From Sclerurus mexicanus (taxonomy: Eukaryota; Chordata; Aves; Passeriformes; Furnariidae), in assembly GCA_013396755.1 (NCBI GenBank), contig VWZF01003331.1, positions 127,617-191,616 of the forward strand: a DNA stretch of 64,000 nt, in the 5' to 3' direction. Below the pieces are notes generated by a model. It was not told the origin of the DNA. It made no database searches and was given only the letters and a program-made list of their open reading frames with translations. Positions within the stretch are counted from its first letter, which is position 1, and each line of letters begins with the position of its first letter. The position numbers were made by a program, and so were the translations under genes. Positions 13,030 to 25,900 of this stretch are shown here, piece after piece.

Positions 13030-13106
13030 GCCCGGAGTTCGCCGGCCGTGAGGCGGGGCGGGCGCCGCCGAGGAGCGGAGCGGAGCGCGGCGTGCAGCCG
13101 GCGGCG
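13030..13106 (+). other. LNX2: LNX2 non-coding exon 1 (5' end in gap)
   Basis: This very GC-rich stretch follows the N gap, has no ATG, and ends at a strong donor, GCG|GTGAGT at 13106/13107. A GC box (GGCGGGGCGGGC, 13052-13063) lies within it. Position, strand and donor fit the untranslated first exon of LNX2, spliced to the acceptor at 44989/44990. The transcription start is not visible and is probably inside the gap. Exon status is inferred from the donor and the CpG island. Confidence 0.65.
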
Positions 13107-13600
13107 GTGAGTAACTTCCCGGCTCGGGCCGCACTGAGCCGCGGCAAAAAGTACGGGAGAGGGGCCGGGGCCCGGAGGCGCCGTGCGGGGCTGAGCGGGG
13201 AGCTTGGGAGCGGCGTGCCCGCCCTGGAGCCGCCGCCCCAGCCCGCGGCACCTGCGCCCGCAGCGCCTCTCGGGCAGCGCCGGGGCTCCGGGGGTCCCCC
13301 CGTGCACCTCTGCTGCTCCCTGTCGTGTGGCTCTGTCAGGGAAGCTGCTGCCTGGGAAGGAGTCGGATTACTGCGAGCGGGGGAGGCAGGGGAACAGCTG
13401 CGAGCGAGCCCCCGCTGCAGGAGCGGGTTCCAGGTCGTGTGTTTTACAGCTGCGCCAGAGGATCTCGGCGCTGGCCGCGAAATGCCGCTGGAGCCCGTGT
13501 GGTTGGCAGCTGCTTCCGAGTGCCGACCGCAGCCCGCCGCGCTCCCACCCCTGCGCCCCGCTCTCCTCCCCTTCTCGCGGCTCTGGTCACTGAAAACGTG
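13030..13600. promoter_or_regulatory. CpG island, inferred POLR1D/LNX2 bidirectional promoter
   Basis: Base composition changes abruptly from AT-rich intron to dense CG dinucleotides and returns to AT-rich by about 13600-13700. The left part of the island is lost in the N gap. LNX2 exon 1 leaves it to the right and POLR1D leaves it to the left. The human orthologues start a few hundred bases apart in the same divergent arrangement, which supports a shared CpG-island promoter. The island and a GC box are seen directly; bidirectional use is inferred. Confidence 0.8.
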
Positions 13601-16489
13601 GCTGGGAAACTTTAAACCTTCCGTCTTTTGGGCTTTAGCAGGGCGTATTTTATCGTCGCTTTTGACGGAGTATCGGTACTTGCCAACTAAGTGAGAAAAC
13701 AGTTGCTGGAGCTGTGGTAGAGGCGAATCTGGCGGTCCCTGGTGACTTTTCTTACCGTGTTCCTAATGCACAGTGCTGATTGTTTACTTCTGTAGAAATC
13801 CACTATTAAGTACTTCTGAGCTTTCTTTAATTCCTCTTTTAATTAAATTATGTCGGGATTTTTTTTTTTACTTCGCACACACAGACAAAAACCAAGTCTG
13901 TTAGGGATTAGCTTTGGGCTACGTTTGATAGTCTCTGGAAATAAATTTCAAATCATAAATGCTTTCAAGCATCTGTTCAAAAGAGAAACTGTTCTGAGCT
14001 AGAACATTCATTAAATAAACACTTTGAATTAGTGATTTGATTTTTTATTCTCTACCCAGTTCTTTCTGGCTTCGCAGTGCTTTCCTGTAAGCTGCAATCC
14101 AGCAGCAGATCAAGGAGGCTTAGGAAGAAACATCAGATGGTTTTGGTTAGTGTCCGTACCACTTGGAAAATAAACATGTTAATACCATATGCTGCCCTGA
14201 CTTTATTAAAACAAGTTTCCTCAAAATGGAAACAAGTTATATCAGTGTGCTTGCTAGAACCATTAAGACTTAATAAAGAGTCCTTTATAATTACTCTCTT
14301 TTTTTTTCCTAATGATCAGCTCACTGAGTAGGGAATCCTCTTTCCTGGACATAGTGCAATATAAAATCATTAATTCCAAATTCAGCAGGTTGCAAAGAAC
14401 ACCATTACGTCCAGGTAGATGTCCTTTTTTTAATTAAAAAAAAAAGTTTGTAATATTATGTTTTAAAGTGCTTGTACTGTTGCAATTCTAAAATTTGTGG
14501 GTATTGGGGGCAAAAAAGGGCATGATTTTACAATGAGAGTTTTCAGTACTGAAGTTCTAACTGTATTGACCCTTAACTTTGCCTAATGACTTCAGCAAGA
14601 GAGAGCCCAGGGCCTTGGACTCAGGTCTGAGCTTTGCAAACAGAGTATGACTTCCTAACACTGGACTCGAATTTTCTGTTACCAGAAAAAAAAAGAGCAA
14701 CTATGTAGGGACAAGACTTTGAAAAAGGAATATAAGCTAATGATTGAGTGGAAAAGTACTGTTCTCTTGGGACAGGTTAAAAAATAAGCTGTCATGCCAA
14801 AAATGTTGGCTTTGACATTGCAAGCTTTGGCATTTGTTTGGAGTCTTTGCTCTTGGAAGCAGTGATCGCTTTGGTGAAACTTTCTGTTTTGTAAGGCTTT
14901 ACACGGGCCGAACAGCCTGTAAGTCTCAATCTTGCTGTGTAGTTGTGGGCCTGTATCACTGAAAAACAGCAGAAGTTTGTTAGTTACTTGTGAAAACTGT
15001 ATACTTGAAAATATTCCAAAATATCCCCCTCTTCTTTTATCCTGTTCTTCTGTACTCTTAAAAAATGTTAATATAGGTGAAAGCAGCTGTGAAAAAGTTG
15101 TTCCAACAATATCAAAGTGAAATCTGTAAAGACATGATGTGTACTGGACATGAAATTAATATAAATTATTGCCTCGGATCAGCAGGATGCCGCTTGTTTA
15201 AAGAGCTATTAGACATTAAGAACTGTAACTAATAGGAGAACAGCATTCATTCAGTGTTAAAATGCTCCCTGGTGTAAAAGGCACCAGAGGAAGCTGGTTG
15301 CCTGTTTGATACAGCAGTGTCTTTTCTCTGATATTTGAAAATTCTTTGTTGATTTGCTTTGCAGAAGCATTTTAATGTGACACCGATAAATTGCATGCTG
15401 CTTAATTGCTTTATTAGGTCAGTGGAGTTTGTTGTTCAGAAATTGTAGTGCCTTTTGAGGATGAAAATGCTTTTTAAATATCAGTATTATGTAATTGTTG
15501 GGTCATCATGTCTACAGAGCAATAAAAAATAATAATGTTGTAGTTTGTGCTTTCTGAGTTTTTTGGTACCAATTCTGTAGATGTTTTTTACATATGTTTA
15601 ATTTTAAACATCCAAGTATTTCTTTTGGAATTAGCGAGTCTGTTCTTAGGCTTACTGTTAAGCCAGCATGTAAATGTTTTCAGGGTCAGGATTTATGTTC
15701 ACAAAGTTCATGGGATAAACCTGTCATGTGTTTTCATACTGACTGCTCTGTATTCTGCATGAGATAATGATGGTAGCTGACTTCTGCTTCAGAGCTGGGG
15801 ACTGGTTTATACACCAACACATACGGAGGTGCATCATCTAATGCTGCTGCATTAGACAGGGTAGGACTGCTGTACCCAAGCTGAGTTCATTCTTGGAATG
15901 TGCTGTGCAATTCTACAGGCAGCTCTTTTCTTTCTGAAGTACTTTGGTGATATCAGAGATGTCAATCCTTTATGTTCTCGTAGACAGTTATTTCAGTTGT
16001 TGTCAGTTTTACAGGTAATTGTGGACTGGAACTGGAGGAAAATCTCATGCTGGGCTGTGTATTAGGTGGCAAACGCAAAATCTAAAGTATGCAACTGTTT
16101 GATATAGAGTTATGTAATTTGTGAGCATGCAAGATTTCAAATTGGTTTGCGTTTCTGCAATTTTTCCACCCAAATAGTGAGAACTGCTTTCATTTTAAAA
16201 ATGGAAACTTGGAGTAGCATAGCTCAGTATTTGCAGTCTCAGTTTCGTTTCAAGTAAGCAAGTTGATGTTGCTCTGGGGTTGTGGCATTTTTTTAAGAAT
16301 GTCTAGAATTTTCTTGCTGTTATCACAATAAACCAGACCAAATTGGGTAGGAAGGTAGTTGTTGGATTATAAATGAGTCAGATCAATGTTACATAGAAGT
16401 GTATTTTTGTTCAGGAAGAGTTGGTTTACTTTGGGATGGGGTGACAGCTGTTATGTTTTGCCTGGCTGTTTTTCCTTCATTCCAAAGAG
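13107..16489 (+). other. LNX2 intron 1, proximal part
   Basis: The first 500 bases are the right half of the CpG island; open frames there reflect GC richness, not genes. From about 13700 the sequence is AT-rich with no exon or CR1 copy recognised. Confidence 0.6.
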
Positions 16490-16925
16490 AGGAATCATTG
16501 AATCATCGTAGAATGGTTTGGGTAGGAAGCAGTCTTACAGATCATCTAGTTCCAACCCCCCTGCCCTGGACAGGGACACCTTCCACTAGACGAGGTTGCT
16601 CAAAGTCCCATTTCGAAGGAGCTTGGAGGAGGTGATTTTTGAATATGGATAAGTTTTTTTGGGGTCCTCTTCCTTCCAGGACATTATCCCATGATGCTCA
16701 GTCGGGCAGATCCCTGAAGAGGCCAGGGTCTGTTCTCCTGAAGCGCAGGGTAGTGACCCTGCTATGCCCTCTCCTCGTTCCCCTAAGGTTCTCAAACTCC
16801 ACTGTCCCAAGGTCACTGCAGTCAAAGCTGCCCTTGAGCTTCACATTCCTCACCAGCCCCTCTTTGTTAGTGAGAACAAGGTCCAGCATAGCATCTCTTC
16901 TTGTTGGCCCTTCTTTCACCTGGAG
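16490..16925 (-). mobile_element. Internally deleted CR1 LINE, inverted
   Basis: The 3' end lies at 16490-16625, with AATCATCGTAGAATGGTTTG and ATCATCTAGTTCCAACCCCC, the reverse complement of the CR1 tail. Further along (16698-16919) the minus strand has an open frame with PTRRDAMLDLVLTNKEGLV, GSFDCSDLGTVEF and FRRTDPGLFRDL, a typical CR1 ORF2 segment between the endonuclease and reverse transcriptase domains. Thus the copy carries ORF2 sequence joined directly to 3' UTR with most of the reverse transcriptase missing. It is inactive. Confidence 0.85.
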
Positions 16926-19900
16926 AAGGAAGTGTTTTTATATTTCACTGGAGAGATTTACCAGTGAAATTTACCAGATTTACCAGTGCTTAACCACTGT
17001 TTGATGGAATGTGCAGAATTTTTGTGAAGAACCCTTGTTTGTAGAACAAAATGCAATTTGATGAAGGAGTATATCCAATATATGAACAGATCCAGTTTTA
17101 AAATACTGTAAATTGCAGTAATAAGTAGTTCTAGATAATGAAGCAGATGGAAATGTGACTTATTTATCCTTTTCCTAGCAACAGAGAGCAATAGAAAGTG
17201 GTGCACATTAAAGGAGAACCCATACATGTCTGAGCAAATGGAAGGAACCCAGTAGCTGCAGAAAAAGCAAAGTGGGATCAGGTTTTCGATCTGGTTGCCT
17301 GGAGTGGTGTAAATCTGTCAGATATTATTTAGCACAGTGGGAAGAACTGAGCGTCAAGCTTTCTACTTCTGCTTTGTACATTCCTTGAAGTGGGAGCGAT
17401 TTTGAAGTGTGATAAAGACTCTGTTCCTGAGCCCCTGAGATCACACTGCTACTGCATTTTCCGATGACTTTCTCTGAAGAGGTTGCACAAGCCCTGTGGA
17501 AGATGTCGGGATGCCGGTGTTGTGAATTCCCAGGGGCTGACTGGTTAGAAAACAATTTGGAATAAGCACAGTTTATTATTGGGTTCAAGTCAGTGTTCTT
17601 TTATGTCAACACTTTTACTGGCTCTTGCAGTAGTATTCATTGTGTAGATTTTTTTTTATTTTCTTTGCCTGCAATTTTTGCTTGAATCTGAGCTCTCCAT
17701 CACAGACAACCCTTTCAGTGCAGTGTCATTTTCCAAAATTTTGGTCCCGAAAAGCAAAGAACATCAGTAATGGAAGATTTTAAGCTCTTAGCTTTCTGTG
17801 GCTTTGTTTGTTCTTCGAATTGGTTCTAGTCCTTGTTTCTGAGTTCATAGATAGAAAAAAGAAAGCTGGTGCAGCAGAGGGTTTTGGCACAACAGAAACA
17901 AATTGAAATTCAAGCAAAGCTAATGGAGGCTGCTTTGTGTACTGAAACCAGTTTGTGGGAAGTGATTTTCCATAGTGGCAGTATAGTGCTCGGACAAGCT
18001 GTCATGTTCTGCCACAGGAATGTTGTATTTTCTTTGAAGGGAGCAACCCATGAGGTTTTGGGGTTTTTTTCTGATACAAAGCAATGTTTCAGAATTCTAG
18101 TGTGTTGTGATTTTTCTGGCTATCAAGTTTTGGTCAGTATTCCTGAAAAAAAACTTAAAAAAAAAAAAAAAAAAGGCTTAGCTGGTATTAGTGAGCCACT
18201 TTTGTTGGTGCATTTTACTTTGTCATAATGTGAATGTGTTTTTGTCTGCATACCTCATAGCCCCCAGGTGAAACAAGCTGTATCATACTCTTAGGGCAGT
18301 AGAATAGAGCCTAAAGTGCGGTTTTCCATGGCTATGGCCGTGTCATCCAAATCATTCCTCTAATTGACGTCACTACCAGCAAAATCAAAACAACAACAAG
18401 AATACCCATAAATGCCTACAAGGCTCTCAAGTTAACCATGTTTTCACTTCAACACAGTTGGTTTTCCCACTGCCTTCAGTAATGGCTTGTGCAGAACAGC
18501 ACCTTTGAAGTCTGTCCTGTAGCTGGGTAACCTACATCTGGAGCAAGTCACGTTTCAGGGAGGATGCTGGAGACGTTCATGTCTGTGTGTGCCTCATGGA
18601 TAGTGCACTGAATATCTGCAATAGATTAAATACTTAAATATGGATTGTTAAGTTGCCTCTACATGTTTGGAGGTTAAAAGTTATAGATTAAAAAAAAAAC
18701 AGTAAAAACTTGCCAGTTCATGCAGAGAAGGAATCCTTATTGTTACTTCCATGTTCGTGCATTTATTTGCCAGTAGCCCACCCTTCTTTGTCTTCTTGCC
18801 TCTTCTTATTGGTTCTGTTCCCCTGCCCCATATAATTTTCTCCTATGTTTTTTAAAAAAATCAAATTGTTTCCATCATTTGTTTATAACCATAATGAAAT
18901 AACTGTAAGTGAAAGCTGATCAATGTGTCACAAGACCACATAGATCCTAATGTGTTGTGTAAGTGTTCTGGTCATGTTCGGAGTTTGCTGTAAACCCCAT
19001 TCAGATCATACAGCTCTAACTACCCTTGTCACAGTATGTGCAATCCAATCCCATGCTGCCCCCCAGGGCTGCCCTGGCTGTAAATTGAAGTCACTTGTTT
19101 TTTAAACTTCTAAAAAACCATTTTCAATCGAGCTTCTTCCGGAGCAGGTTGATGAGGATTTCCTTCTGTCTGGCCTCTTTTTCCTGTTTTTACATCTTGT
19201 TTGCTTTAGCCATTTATTGTTACCGACAGAAGCTGATGGTGGCTCATCCAGTGAATTAGTAAAATAGTTCTGTCCTGCATTTATGTTAATTGAAAGTTAG
19301 TACCAGTCAATTCCTGAACTGTTTTTGCAATTAGTCCATTGCTAATCTGTCATTGCTGCTTCTGATGAAGATTGACTGTTTAAAAATCACAGGGTTTCCT
19401 GCCTAATGTTAAACCAGTACTAAATGCCTTCAGAATTTACGTTTGCTTCTTAACTATTATAGTTCTTTTTAGATGTTAAAGGTAAAGCTAATCTTGATTA
19501 GGCTAAAAGTACAGGTATATTTGTGTATTTATGGATCCATCATGCAGTTCATGCAAATGTCTTGAAAAGGCATGTAAGTTAGGTCTGTACGTACACATTA
19601 CAAAGATTCATAAGAACCCAGCGACAACCAGCAAATGTCTTCTTTTTTGAAATCACAGGTAAAAAAAGGTGTCTGTCTACTTCATCTGCAGAATAACCAC
19701 TCTTGTTACCTGGGGAATGGCTCAGCATGTCTGTTCAGCACTGATACTTTTGTATTCTATAGCTAGAAGTGACATGAGCTGAATTGGGCTGCACTGCATG
19801 TACAGCAGCAAATATACCAGTTATGGTATATTTATAGAGTGTTGGAATGATCCTGTATAAATAACACTTATGAGTTTAGTTGTGTGGAGCATTTTTTCCC

Positions 19901-22900
19901 ATTTTGAAATCCATTTTGACTGGTAACTGCTGACTTATCTATTGACTGTGACTCTCCTGCTTTTTGCAGGGAAAATAACTTTGCGGTGAAGCAAAAGTGA
20001 AGGTGATTCAGTGGTAGTAAAAAGAAGAATCAGCAGCACAGCTTGTCTGAGCACTTGACCTGGGTTGTCTTGCCGTGTAAGCAGAAAAAGAGAATCTATG
20101 GGAAAATTAACACTAAAGTGAGTGGTAACGCAGAATTTTGGGTTACCGGAGTGTGAAATGAAGCTCTTAACAGTCGTTTCTTGTGCAGTAAGGGATATGT
20201 GCCATTGACTAGAGAAATGCTGTAAAAAATAATGCTTTCCTAAGTCGTATTTTGAAAAGTTTGAAAAGCTGTGAAGCCAGGAAATGTTCATAACTAAGTG
20301 TCGTGCCTTTATGAAGTGGAAGATACTTGATTAAGAACGGTTGCCTCCTACAAATGATCAGAACCATATGGATTTGATGAGAGCTATCTTTTGTCTTTAA
20401 GTAAGCCTGAAGTTTAGTGAAGGCAACTTAATTCACACAGTAATGTCAACCTTGTGCTTAGTTTTATTTATTTTTCCCTCAAAGAGGAAAGAGTTCTGTT
20501 TTAGCTGTGATACTGATTTTGAGGATAAAGATGTTTTGTTCTAAAGTGTTGATGTAGGTGAGGCTCAGTATACCTGAAAACCTGCTAAGCAGGTTAAGTT
20601 GAAATGCAAGAGAGAAGGGACTTCACTGCACCCACCTGTGTTAAGAGCAGTTTCTATCATATATATACTATTTTTCAGGTGATGTATCACATGCTGAGTT
20701 TTACTTAGCCATCCCCATAGCTTGACTGCAGTGATGACTCCATGAGGTCCTTTGTGGGCATGGGAGTCCTTTGCCTGCTTCTCTTCCAAAGGAAGTCACT
20801 GAATTCACCATAGGTATGATGATGTGGTTATAACAAAGCATTCCTTGCGGGCTTTCTTAGCTAGGGCTCAATGGCTGCTCATACAGGTCTGGTTAGCATT
20901 CTGCTCACCATTGAACTTACTTCACAATTATGTGTGTATATATAAAATTAGCAGCACAGAAAGGGAAAAAAACAAACCCTGTCCTTACTGTTTTCTTTCA
21001 GCAATTCTCTTTTCTTTCTTTCTTTTCAGATCCTAACTTGGAAATACTTCCAGATTTAACTCTAACATTTAAGCATTTTTTATGGAAAAATGAAACAGAA
21101 AAGCAGTATTAAAAGACATAAAAATCTGATCCAGTATGTCTTTACCAATTTAATTGTTCTTCAATTCTGTGGGTTTTTTACCTCTTTATTGGTGAAGGCA
21201 CTTTATTCTTCTGGTGCTGTCAGCAGTTATAACAGTGAGGAGCTTCAGTAATGTGTTGTTTAAATAGAAGATGTGTACAGACATTAATTATCAACCTGGA
21301 TTATAGAAAATGTCATAAACAGTTTATGGGTTTCATTGGGGGGATTTTCACCTAAATTGCCACACCAAAAGTTTGGAACACAGTAAATGTGTGATGGAAA
21401 AGTAGTAAAGTTTATAAGATAAAAGGAGTTATTTTCTTAATTTTCCAGCTAATTAGTGAAATATATAAAAAGGCATCAAAGACATTGCTTTTGCTATTGT
21501 ATGTTTTTCGTAGTCCACAGGTTGTTCTGTCCTTATTTGATATTAAACTTACTCAATTTTTCTGACATAAAATTAGCCTGCTTCTCAAATTAGGATTAAA
21601 AAGGAAACAATTAAAAAAGTGGAATAACCAATCATTTAATCAGATATTAAAACTGTATGAAAATAGATTTAAATATTTATTTATAAAATTAAATGTGAAT
21701 ATATTGATAACAGTATTAGAAGAAGTGCCCTGATTTAACATAAATTGATGAGGATTAGAATTTAATAGAGAATTAATTACTGTTTTCTGTTGGGGGGAAA
21801 ATATTTTTCCTAAAGGTTTTGCTTTTAATACTGCCATCTTTCTTCCCAGATGTTCTTGAATACATTCTGCATTGTTTTAAAACAACTCTAATCTTTAATA
21901 CGATTATCTGTAAACTTCGTTTACTGAGGGATTTTTTCAGATTATCAAATCATTTTATATACAAATCCTCCTTTTCTTGGTGCATACTGTAACTCTCCAT
22001 TGCATGCCTGAGACAGTGCCCCAAATGAAACCAACTGGCATCAATTATTGATGATTACTTTCTGCCCGCTGGGAGGTGAAATCGAGTCTCCGATCTCAAT
22101 TCAAGATTTGTTTCAAACACAGGGTAATGAGAGCAGGTGCAGGGAGACTCCAGAGTGTGTGCATTGATTTGCAGTGTAAGCACAGACAGGTTACTTCTGA
22201 GTATGTGGGATTGAGAAGAGAAAATGGTTGGAGGCAAAGTTGTCATGTGCTTGTAGAGAACTTGGTCGGTATCTTTTCCTAATACCCCCATGCCAAAATG
22301 AGAGGAGCTGTTTTGTCTCATTGTGATGGTAATATTTCATTACACTGGGGCATGGGATAGCACTTAACAGAACGGGAGAACCTCTCTGTCACAGTTCTTC
22401 ATCCCACCTAAATAGGACCTGATCTGATCTGCTCTGACTTCATCAGTCTTCGTAAGATGAAACTGTGCTCCTTATTTCTCACACACCAATAACAATCTTT
22501 TGGTGGGGTTTCCTAAGTGTGACATCAAGCAGCCTAACCGTCGAAATATGGTTATGCATCCCTCATGCTGCTTCCTTTTGTGCCAATCCTTTGCATGGGA
22601 TTGGGCTGCTGGGGAAAAAAGACTTCTTAACAGAAAGCAGCAGCTGGGTTGCAACATAGGATCAAGAGACTTGGGAAAACTGGAAGGCAGTGGGTAAACT
22701 CAAACGGTGGCATTGCTTCATTTTATAAATTAGCTTGAGTCATCGTGTTTTAACATTGCTACATGCAATTTTTGGCAACGTCTTTTTAATGCAACTGTTG
22801 CAGCAACTTCATTGTTCGTAAAATTCTTATTGCTTATGAGGTTCAGACAGAGCTGGCAATACTGCCTGAGCTACAAGACAGTTTAAAGATGGGAAAGCTT

Positions 22901-25900
22901 TATTATCCTATTGGGGAAAATTAGTCTGCTTGGCTTTTTTCTGGAGAACGAAATAACGAATAAGGATTTGCGTGGTTTCCCCCACTGCAAGTTCTTTCCA
23001 GTGCTGGCAGCCTCTCATGGGCCTACCTGCCTGGGTTTCCTGGCAAAACGTTTACTCTTGGGTGTTTTTTTGGTAAGCTGTCTTTAGACTCCTTGAAAAA
23101 CAGAAAAATGTTTTCAGAACCCAGTATGAAATTTCTTGGGGCAGAGCAAGCTGTGCAGGCACATAAGCATTTTTCATGTTTGAAGTTGTCAGAATCTGTT
23201 GTAGGGAAAAAGGTCGGATTTGAATACAAGAGTCTGACGTTTCACCGTCCATCCTCTGGATTCAGGAGTTCTAACGTCAAATGTCGTAGGGAGGAGTAAG
23301 AAGTTAGTGTAAGAGGATGCATCTTCAAAGGACAAATCAGTGTGGTAAGAGCTTCCCTTGCTGGCAAAAGCCTGAGTAAGCAGGTGGGACTGACAGCGTG
23401 CCCTGAAGGTTAGTGCGTCGGTCATCAAGCTGGAGGAGGAGTAAAAGCCCTCCCTTTTGCCAGGATTCTCAAGAAAGATGCTCTGAGAAGGCTTCTGCCT
23501 CATATTTCACCTTGGGTGCTGGGAGAAAGAAATGGTAGCTAGGACTGAGACAATGCAAGACTAAAAAAAACCAGCCAGAAAAAAATCAATGTATATAGTA
23601 TCGGTGGCCTTTAGAACTGTTGGTATCTTTGGTAGGCTCCAAGCAGCAGCAGAGCCAGTGTTACCTTTCTTTTGCAGCTGAACTGCCTTGGCGGGCTCAG
23701 AGGCTGCCATCCACCCTCCCAGCTGCCTGCCACACTGGCTGAGGTTTTATGGTGCCTCTAAGGCTCTTCCTGGGTGTCAAGTCTATGCTGGAGAAATAGA
23801 GCTAACATTTTTTATAGTGCTAATGCAGGAGAGGTCTAGCTGAGCACAGAGACAGTGATATTGTTAATTTTCCAGGCTGTTGCTATCTTGCTCTCAGACG
23901 TCCCTAGACATCCTCACCATTTTATGTTTCCTCTCTAATGGCATGAGCCAGGATGTCATAATATCCAAAATCAAATGTACCAGAAAATACAATAAATTAG
24001 AGTCGGGCTAGCAGAGTAATTGAAGAATAAACTGAATTTTAAACAACACAGGGTTATGTTATGAACTGATTGTTATGCACAAAATGCACCGGAGGAGTGT
24101 GACTTCATGTAGATTTACTATTGATGGCAGCATTTCCTAGATTGCTGCTGGTAATAAAGAAATGAAAACGGTGTGAACTTCTGAGTTAGTAGCACAACAT
24201 AATATTGCAGTGAAGGAGAAGTACCGTTCTAGTTACACTGCAAAGTAATTCTGTAAGAAAAAATTTCTTGGTGCTTTATTTATTTAAGAGGTTTACATGA
24301 ATTTAGCAATGCTTGAGTTTATGAAAGTCACAAAGAGAGTGCAGGCCTTGGCATGGAAAGAACTAAATTTTTCGTCAGTTCTTAATGTAATTCTTCTGTA
24401 AGAAATTACTCAGGAAATGTAGCAGTAGAGCAGATTCCTCTCAATTCAGAAAATTGAGTTTAAGAACATTTGGTGTCCTTAAGGAATTTTAAGGTTGTTT
24501 GCCAGGACAGTTTTATGGCAGATAGTCTGTGTATTTTTCTTCAAGTAAATTTTTCTATTTTTTATTTCATTAAAACCAGGTAATGCAAATACATAAGACA
24601 GTTTAAAAATAACCCTCTAGCTGTGATGCTGGTAGAGATGTAGGGAGATGACATAAAAAGTTCTGGTTTTGGGAGCTACAGGTCACTTCAGTGGAGCCAT
24701 GGAAGCTGAGCATGGGTGTTCTCCTGGTCTCTAGAAATGTGAAATGAGATGGTGCTAGTGAATGCTGCCCTGGAGGTTGCTCATACGACCAGAAGCCATG
24801 GGAAAGCCTATGGAAATGCAAGCACTCAATAGCAGGTACTTGCCAAACAGTAACAAATGCTGAGGGAGCTGCTGGGTTGAATAATCTGTGGGGTTTTATG
24901 AAAGTGAATCCTGTGCAGAGGCTGTCCTGTTGATGTTAAGGTAGCCAAACTGCTGATGTGCAGAGAAACGTAAAAAACACTTTGGACAATAACTTATTTT
25001 CTATTTATTCTAATTTTGAGAATGCGAAGGCAATTCTGTAAGGATGGGATTTTAGGTGGCAGTGATTCAAGCTCAAGGCAAGGCCTGCCATTTCCAAAAT
25101 TACGTTGTGTGGTAGAACACCAGCAAATGGAAAAGCTGTTCAGTAGTAGAAATCAAACATAAGCCTTTGGTAGCAGGGAGGGCAGGAAGGGAAAAGAGCA
25201 ATATTACTGCACTGAAAGAATCTAATTTTGTAGTGATATCAGTATGATTTGAATAGTTGAGTGCTTTTAAGCTTTAAGTTATATTTAAACATGAAATGGT
25301 ATTATTTTCATTATTCTTGTAAAATTTAAATAAAGCTCTCTACCAGGAATGCTAATATGTTTGATTTTTAAACTAATTTTACTAAATAGTGAAAAAGTAG
25401 CTCTTATGAGTTAAATACTTCAATATATACAATAAGCTTTAGCATTATTAAACTTATTCAAAGTGCTGTTAAATCCCCTGATTTAAATTGCTTCATTATG
25501 CCATGACCTAATGAAATTAGAATTAATCTACAAGATGCAGTTAATAAACTACGTACATCCCCCATGTAATACTTAAAATCAATTATTTTTCTGTATGCAT
25601 TTTGATCACTTAATAATTGATCTCTACACATCCATTCTGCATCTCCATAGAAGTGGGCTTGAGGGATCACTGGGAGGCAGGAGGGACGACAGCCAGATGT
25701 TTCCTGTCCCTCCAGACTGCCGGGGGAGATAGTGAGGGCCAGTTTCATAAACAAGCTGCAGGCCACCCCAGCTTTAGCGCTGCAAACTTGTGTAGCAGAG
25801 AACTTGGTAGAATGCTGTTATAAAGGAAAAAGTAATCTTTGTAGCAGTAGGGGAGGAAATAGGCAGCATTTAACTGACTTAAAAAGAAACAAGCAGTACA

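Noticed and set aside
12503..13307. Long open frames crossing the N gap on both strands
   Set aside because: Most of their length is unknown bases. The remaining residues reflect CpG-island composition.
13092..13694. 200-codon plus-strand frame right of the gap, rich in A, G, P and R
   Set aside because: GC-rich CpG-island sequence lacks stop codons by composition. It begins before the LNX2 exon 1 donor and has no domain signature.
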